Position numbers and translations under genes: made by a program | The notes under the pieces: generated by a model | Told to the model about the DNA's origin: nothing | What the model saw: the letters and a program-made list of their open reading frames with translations, nothing else | Databases searched by the model: none | Shown: positions 59,288 through 64,000 of the stretch, one piece after another | Layout: each line of letters opens with the position of its first letter | How positions within the stretch are numbered: the stretch's first letter is position 1 | Source: an uncultured Lachnospiraceae bacterium | GTDB taxonomy: Bacteria > Bacillota > Clostridia > Lachnospirales > Lachnospiraceae | Assembly: GCA_910586255.1 (NCBI GenBank) | Contig: CAJUHR010000009.1 | Location: 1-64,000, forward strand | Reading direction: 5' to 3' | DNA: 64,000 bases

Positions 59288-60955
59288 TTACTCATAAAAA
59301 GCGTCAAAATATTTCTGGAAAATGGACAGATACTCTTCCAGCCCGTAAGCATCCAGCTTGTTTCTGTATTCGTTCCAGTCGTTTTCCGTATATCCGTTCA
59401 TGATCCATCTGGAACGACATTCATTGATATACTGGGAGATGTCAGGGGTCAGGACGGAAAGTCTGTCCGTGTCCTCCCGGTTCATAAATACGTTTGGATA
59501 CACGTATTTGTTGTTCATATCCGGCGTAAAGGATTCCCGGATCCAGTCCAGGCGGTACTGGGCGTCAGCCGGACAGGTAACATACTTGCCGTAGTACTCG
59601 TCAAGTACGGCCAGGGGGCCGCCAACGGATTCCGCTTCTCTGACCTCCACTGGGGAAGCGTCTCCTAAGGAGGCATGCTTTAACATAGGCTCTCCGTCCT
59701 CATTGGTGCCCATCTCAAAGATATCAAAATCATCGTCCTCCCCGTAGGTGCCCCAGTTGTTCTGAGGAGACTGGAGAGGGGCATACATCTGGTCAAGCCA
59801 TGCGCACACCAGAGCAGGTTCCCTGGCAACAGCGGTGACAACGCAGCGCCCCCTGCTGTATCCGCTGGTGAAGGACCCGTTTTCAGGAGTGATGTTTCTT
59901 GTGTCCGCAGTCAGGGCCGGAAGGGGAACCCAGTCAATGATGTTGTCAATATTGGCCACGTCCCAGCTGAAGCAGACGCCGTAGCGCCCGGACTTTCCTT
60001 TGGCCACATAGGTGGACCATTCCTGGGTAAATGCTTCCGGATCAATGAGTCCCTCCTCATATAATTTGTGAAGCCAGGCGATTCCGTCCTTAAATCCCTG
60101 CTGGGTCGCCGTGCAGATGACTTCCCCTGCGTCCGTGACCGCAATATGCCTTCCCTGATCGCCATCGCCGTAGCCTTCCCCAAAGCCATTGATCAAAAGG
60201 GCAGGATCCTGGCTGCCGTCATTGATAATGCAGGACATGGGGATAATGCTTCCCTCAATATTAAACTCCGCCTGAAGCTCGGGAGCGTGCTCCTTGAAGG
60301 CCAGCAGGGTCTGTTCAAATTCATCTACCGTCTCAGGGATTTCCAGTCCTAAAAAGTCCAGCCATTTTTTATTGATAAAGCTCATCTCGCTGACGGTCTG
60401 GATGGCCGTTCTTTCGGAGCCAAGCTGCTCAATCCATGGAAGCGTCCAGATATGGCCGTTGACGTCCGTGCTCATTTTTCTGTATTCCGGATATTTCTCA
60501 AAAATTGATTTTAAATTGGGCATATAGGTATCAATATACTCCTCCAAAGGAATAATGGCCCCGTAGTTTGCATACCGGAGGATATCGTTATCGCTGAAAT
60601 CACCGCTGAACACAAAATCCGTCAGAAGATTGGGATTTGCCATATTGAGAGCGATCTTGTCGCTCCACTGGTCGGACTGAATGGCCATCCACTCAATCTC
60701 CACATTGGTCGCCTCCTGAAGCCTTTTGAAAATAGTCCGGTTGTTGGGGTTGGACTCTGTGCTGGGGGGATAGCTGATCATTCCGGTGAGGGCCTTTTTT
60801 TGCGCCAGGGGAAACTGCAGCTCTTTCGGATCAACCACCTGCATTTTTTCGCCGGTATTAAGGGAGGAGACGCTTCGACCGCATGCGGCCAGGGAGAGAG
60901 CCATTGCCGCTGTCAGTGCCAATACAGCCCCACGTTTGATTGATTTGTTTTTCAT
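59288..60955 (-). CDS. ABC transporter extracellular sugar-binding lipoprotein (LplA/YtcQ type)
   Basis: 555 aa, the large size typical of this group. Lipobox LAACGR (Cys near residue 25) anchors it outside the membrane. The body is a family 1 solute-binding fold with many aromatic residues for sugar stacking. It probably captures fructo-oligosaccharides produced outside, as judged from its neighbours. AAGGAG lies 7 nt upstream of the ATG. The ATPase is not encoded here; these systems usually share a housekeeping MsmK-type ATPase. Confidence 0.92.
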   Translation of the reverse strand: MKNKSIKRGAVLALTAAMALSLAACGRSVSSLNTGEKMQVVDPKELQFPLAQKKALTGMISYPPSTESNPNNRTIFKRLQEATNVEIEWMAIQSDQWSDKIALNMANPNLLTDFVFSGDFSDNDILRYANYGAIIPLEEYIDTYMPNLKSIFEKYPEYRKMSTDVNGHIWTLPWIEQLGSERTAIQTVSEMSFINKKWLDFLGLEIPETVDEFEQTLLAFKEHAPELQAEFNIEGSIIPMSCIINDGSQDPALLINGFGEGYGDGDQGRHIAVTDAGEVICTATQQGFKDGIAWLHKLYEEGLIDPEAFTQEWSTYVAKGKSGRYGVCFSWDVANIDNIIDWVPLPALTADTRNITPENGSFTSGYSRGRCVVTAVAREPALVCAWLDQMYAPLQSPQNNWGTYGEDDDFDIFEMGTNEDGEPMLKHASLGDASPVEVREAESVGGPLAVLDEYYGKYVTCPADAQYRLDWIRESFTPDMNNKYVYPNVFMNREDTDRLSVLTPDISQYINECRSRWIMNGYTENDWNEYRNKLDAYGLEEYLSIFQKYFDAFYE

Positions 60956-60977
60956 GTCCTTGCTCCTTTTTTGTTTG

Positions 60978-61874
60978 TCAGCCTTTTACCGAACCTGCCA
61001 TGATGCCGCTGTCAAAATATTTCTGGAAGAACGGATACATCACCAAAAGCGGAAGGCTGGAGATAATAATGGTGGCATACTTTAAAAGCTCTGCAAGCTG
61101 TGCCCGCTGCGCCGTACTCTGCATATCGGAAATCATGCCGGATTCCGGCTGGTTTTGTATGAGGATAGAACGAAGCACCAGCTGCAGCGGCTGTTTTGCG
61201 GAATCATTGAGATAAATCATGGCATCAAAGTAGCTGTTCCACATTGCTACAAACTGCCATAAGGACAGCACTGCAATGATGGGCGTACATACCGGCAGCA
61301 ATATTTTGAAGAAATACGTGATTTCATTGGCGCCGTCCACATCCGCCGCTTCCCGCAGCTCTGTGGGAATCCCCCGGTAATAGGTTCTTGCGATGGTCAT
61401 ATTCCACACACTGAAGGCGCCGGGAAGAATGATGGCCCACATGCTGTCAAGGAGTCCCAGATTGCCGATGAGCAGGTAGGTGGGGATCAGGCCGCCGCCG
61501 AAGAACATGGTGATCATAAAAATCACATTAAAAAGCCCTCTCCCCTTAAAGTCGGCTCTTGACATGGGATATGCAGCCAGCAGGGTGACTCCCACGGATA
61601 CAATGGTATACACCACAGAGTAAACCACCGCATTTTTAAAGCCGATCCATATCTGGGCGTTGGAGATGACCCGTTCATATGCCGTCAGGGTCCATTTGCT
61701 GAAATCAAAGGTAATCCCCTTGTTCTGCAGGGTGATCGGATCCATGAAGGAGGCGGCCACAATATAGATCATAGGAATGATAATTGCAAGAACAAACAAG
61801 CCGATGAGAATATATCCCACCGTAAGCAGTATTTTATCCTGAGTGCCGTAGCTGGAAAATTTTTTTGTTTTCAT
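60978..61874 (-). CDS. Carbohydrate ABC transporter permease (YtcP type)
   Basis: 298 aa with six transmembrane helices. The EAA-type loop that contacts the ATPase is ELREAADVDGANEITYFFKILLPV. The start is the ATG at 61874 with AGGAGG 6 nt upstream; a longer frame would run into the preceding permease gene. Second permease of the fructan importer. Confidence 0.92.
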   Translation of the reverse strand: MKTKKFSSYGTQDKILLTVGYILIGLFVLAIIIPMIYIVAASFMDPITLQNKGITFDFSKWTLTAYERVISNAQIWIGFKNAVVYSVVYTIVSVGVTLLAAYPMSRADFKGRGLFNVIFMITMFFGGGLIPTYLLIGNLGLLDSMWAIILPGAFSVWNMTIARTYYRGIPTELREAADVDGANEITYFFKILLPVCTPIIAVLSLWQFVAMWNSYFDAMIYLNDSAKQPLQLVLRSILIQNQPESGMISDMQSTAQRAQLAELLKYATIIISSLPLLVMYPFFQKYFDSGIMAGSVKG

Positions 61875-61884
61875 TGGGAACCTC

Positions 61885-62835
61885 CTATAACCCCTGGCCA
61901 TCGTTCATTTTTGCTACAATTTTGTTTACGCTTAAAAGGAGAATCACGTTAATAACCGTATTGAACAAGCCGACTGCTGTGGAGAAACTAAAGTTACCGC
62001 TGATAAGACCTTGCTTGTAAACGTATGTGGAGATGATTTCTGAGCTGGCAAGGTTTAAGTCCGTCTGTAAAGCATACGCTTTTTCAAAGCCGATGCTCAT
62101 GATGTTTCCTGCCTGAAGAATAAACTGGATGATCACAATGTCCTTGATGGCAGGCCATTCAACCACCCGGATCTGCTGAAGGATATTGGCCCCGTCAAGC
62201 TCGGCGGCTTCTCTTAAATCCTGGCTTGCGTTCGCCAGGGCGGCGGTGTACATAATGGACGCCCAGCCGGCTCCCTGCCAGATACCGCTTGCGATGTAGA
62301 TGGTCCTCCATGCTTGTGGCATGGTCATAAAGTTGATCTGGGTGCCTAATAAAAGGTTTACGGGACCGGTTACGGAAAGGAAAATCCTTATGATACCGCA
62401 CAGGACTATGACGGAAATAAAGTTGGGCAGGTAAAGAGCCAGCTGAATCTTTTTCTTGATTCCCGTGCGCTGAATCCGGTTCAGTAAAAACGCCAGGAGG
62501 ATGGGCACCGGAAATCCCCACAAAAGACCGAAGATACTGAGCTTTAAGGTATTGGCCAGATAGGACATAAAGTCCGGAGAGGAAAGGAATCGGTTAAAAT
62601 ACCGGAATCCTACCCACTCGCTGCCCCAGATGCCCCGGAACGGGTTATAGTCCTGAAACGCGATGAGAATGCCGCCCATGGGAATGTACTTAAAGATTAA
62701 AGTCAGCGCCAATGCCGGCATAAGGAAGATTACATATAATTCCCAGTGCTGCTTTACATACACCAGCGTATCATGAATCCTCCCTGATTTGCTGCCCTGT
62801 TTCCCTGCGGAAACGGTTGAAGAATTGGAAGCCAT
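61885..62835 (-). CDS. Carbohydrate ABC transporter permease (LplB type)
   Basis: 316 aa, six transmembrane helices after a soluble N-terminus of about 35 residues. The EAA-type loop is DLREAAELDGANILQQIRVVEWPAI, and YIPMGGILIAFQDYNPF near the first helix is typical of LplB. The start ATG 62835 has AAAGGGGG upstream. It is the first gene of the importer operon, 123 bp after the promoter -10 region. Confidence 0.92.
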   Translation of the reverse strand: MASNSSTVSAGKQGSKSGRIHDTLVYVKQHWELYVIFLMPALALTLIFKYIPMGGILIAFQDYNPFRGIWGSEWVGFRYFNRFLSSPDFMSYLANTLKLSIFGLLWGFPVPILLAFLLNRIQRTGIKKKIQLALYLPNFISVIVLCGIIRIFLSVTGPVNLLLGTQINFMTMPQAWRTIYIASGIWQGAGWASIMYTAALANASQDLREAAELDGANILQQIRVVEWPAIKDIVIIQFILQAGNIMSIGFEKAYALQTDLNLASSEIISTYVYKQGLISGNFSFSTAVGLFNTVINVILLLSVNKIVAKMNDGQGL

Positions 62836-62957
62836 TGGTTCCCCCTTTCTCGCATGCCTGTGTTGTTTTATTTTACGCAAGGTATCTTTGCTGTATCCTT
62901 TTGATGCACACTCTTGATTTGTGCAAACGTAAAACATCAGTCATGCATCTTGTTTAT

Positions 62958-63102
62958 AATATACCATAGATTTTACATTTAGTCAATATATAATTTTACA
63001 TTTGAACAAATTATTATGAATTTGTTTTTGTGTTTTTGATTATTCTGGACATAAAATTTTTATAATTTTACATTTGACATATTATATGCTATGCGGTATG
63101 AT
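62958..63102. promoter_or_regulatory. Divergent promoters with three TTTTACATTT sites
   Basis: Minus strand: -35 TTGACT (62981-62986), 17 bp, -10 TATATT (62958-62963) for the importer operon. Plus strand: -35 TTGACA (63074-63079), 17 bp, -10 TATGAT (63097-63102) for the LacI-type gene. TTTTACATTT occurs at 62971, 62994 and 63066: the first lies between -35 and -10 of the importer promoter, the second just upstream of its -35, and the third overlaps the -35 of the regulator promoter. They are the likely operators. Confidence 0.65.
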
Positions 63103-63131
63103 ACATATGTAAGATTGGAAAGGAGAAGATT

Positions 63132-64000
63132 ATGGCCTCAAAAGTTACCATTCAGGATATTGCGGATGCTTTGGGTGTTTCTCGCAATACGGTCTCTAAA
63201 GCAATCAATAATACGGGAGTATTGGCGGCCGCTACCAGAGATAAGGTTCTGAAAAAAGCACAGGAAATGGGATATAAGCAATTTTCCTATATGAATATTG
63301 CGGAAGCCGCCGGATTGCCCTCTGCATCGGAGGCAGGAGAAAAGCATGAGATTGCACTGTTTCTGGGAAATTTTGTAGGCGCTTCCCATTTTGCGTCAAC
63401 AATGCTTGATAAATTTCAGAGGGAGCTGGCGCAGCTGGGCTATAGCCTTATTATGTACCGGGTAATTGAGGAGGAGATAGAAAAATTACGGCTTCCTGTT
63501 TCCTTCAGGCCGGAGCGGATCGCAGGTATTGCGTGTATTGAAATATTTGATCGGGACTACTGCCGGATGCTTTGCGGCCTGAACCGTCCTCTGCTGTTCG
63601 TTGATTCCCCCGCCGATGGTTTTGAAGCTCCCCTGGAGGCGGATCTGCTTTATATGGACAATCGGACGGAAATCTACCGTTTTGTCAAGGAAATGGTTCA
63701 GAGAGGAAAGAAGAGGATCGGATTTGTAGGCCCGTATATGCATTGTCAGTCTTTTTACGAACGATATATGAGCTATCGCAATGCCATGTACATGATGGGA
63801 TTTCCCTGCCTGGAAGAATACTGTCTGCTTGAGAACAGGCGCGGTCCTTCGGTATCTGACAGAGAGGATTATCATAAATATCTGGCCGAACATATCAGCG
63901 GAATGAAAAAGCTTCCGGATGTTTTTATCTGTGCTAATGATGCAACGGCTCTGGATGTGATGCAGGTGCTTAATTTCCTGAATTATTCGATCCCCGGTGA
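63132..64000 (+). CDS. LacI-family transcriptional regulator (cut by window end)
   Basis: Partial, 289 codons visible. The N-terminal helix-turn-helix VTIQDIADALGVSRNTVSKAINN and the hinge region lead into a periplasmic-binding-type effector domain (EIALFLGNFVG..., KRIGFVGPYM). AAAGGAG lies 8 nt before the ATG. Divergent from the fructan importer, so it probably represses that operon and itself, released by a fructose-containing ligand (inference). Confidence 0.92.
   Translation, partial: MASKVTIQDIADALGVSRNTVSKAINNTGVLAAATRDKVLKKAQEMGYKQFSYMNIAEAAGLPSASEAGEKHEIALFLGNFVGASHFASTMLDKFQRELAQLGYSLIMYRVIEEEIEKLRLPVSFRPERIAGIACIEIFDRDYCRMLCGLNRPLLFVDSPADGFEAPLEADLLYMDNRTEIYRFVKEMVQRGKKRIGFVGPYMHCQSFYERYMSYRNAMYMMGFPCLEEYCLLENRRGPSVSDREDYHKYLAEHISGMKKLPDVFICANDATALDVMQVLNFLNYSIPG

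Overview
The window reads as a chromosome segment of a motile, anaerobic, moderately GC-rich Bacillota, most like a gut Lachnospiraceae of the Clostridium bolteae/clostridioforme (Enterocloster) kind. This is inferred from gene content: HrcA/CIRCE-controlled groESL, Gram-positive-style lipoproteins and ribosome binding sites, flagellin and chemotaxis genes with GCCGATAT promoters, the zapA-U32 peptidase-ftsW-PBP cluster, and TRAP and ABC carbohydrate systems. No 16S rRNA is present, so the species is not determined.

Layout. 0-8 kb: the 5' part of a 25-residue-repeat protein on the minus strand, tRNA-Thr(GGT), glnS, a MocR-type regulator, an alanine-rich membrane-anchored protein, CIRCE-groES-groEL, a nested palindromic repeat and a small membrane protein. 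8-25 kb: motility. Two unlike flagellins flank an Rpn-type nuclease gene; two paralogous GT2/TPR glycosyltransferases (probably flagellin-modifying) and a decayed AAA-ATPase/PD-(D/E)XK gene follow; then a minus-strand cheA-cheW-cheR-cheB operon that also carries a membrane-anchored C39 peptidase, and two chemoreceptors, one with a zinc-binding CZB domain between its membrane helices. 25-39.5 kb: housekeeping (YprB-like exonuclease, ruvAB, zapA, U32 peptidase, FtsW/RodA plus a class B PBP, Nudix hydrolase, a catalytically degenerate GGDEF-EAL protein, M32 carboxypeptidase, S8 protease).

39.5-41.7 kb is a small AT-richer island: an AlbA_2/HATPase protein behind an operator array with about 20-bp spacing, then a gene broken by one in-frame stop. 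41.8-48.9 kb is a probable signal-transport-catabolism unit: LytS/YesM-type kinase, AraC-type response regulator, TRAP transporter dctPQM and a Cys-type sulfatase. A 21-bp-spaced direct repeat precedes dctP, so the response regulator probably activates uptake of a sulfated organic anion.

49-64 kb is a beta-fructan locus and the most unusual part. A 1,893-residue secreted protein made of about eleven tandem carbohydrate-binding-like modules with an acidic repeated tail and no catalytic domain precedes a secreted GH32-like enzyme. After a decayed IS1182-type element and a MITE-like palindrome comes a minus-strand operon for an LplB/YtcP-type ABC importer and a cytoplasmic GH32 beta-fructosidase, divergent from a LacI-family regulator cut by the window end. 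TTTACA half-sites lie at both promoters, which suggests one regulon: bind and cut fructan outside, import the fragments, hydrolyse inside.
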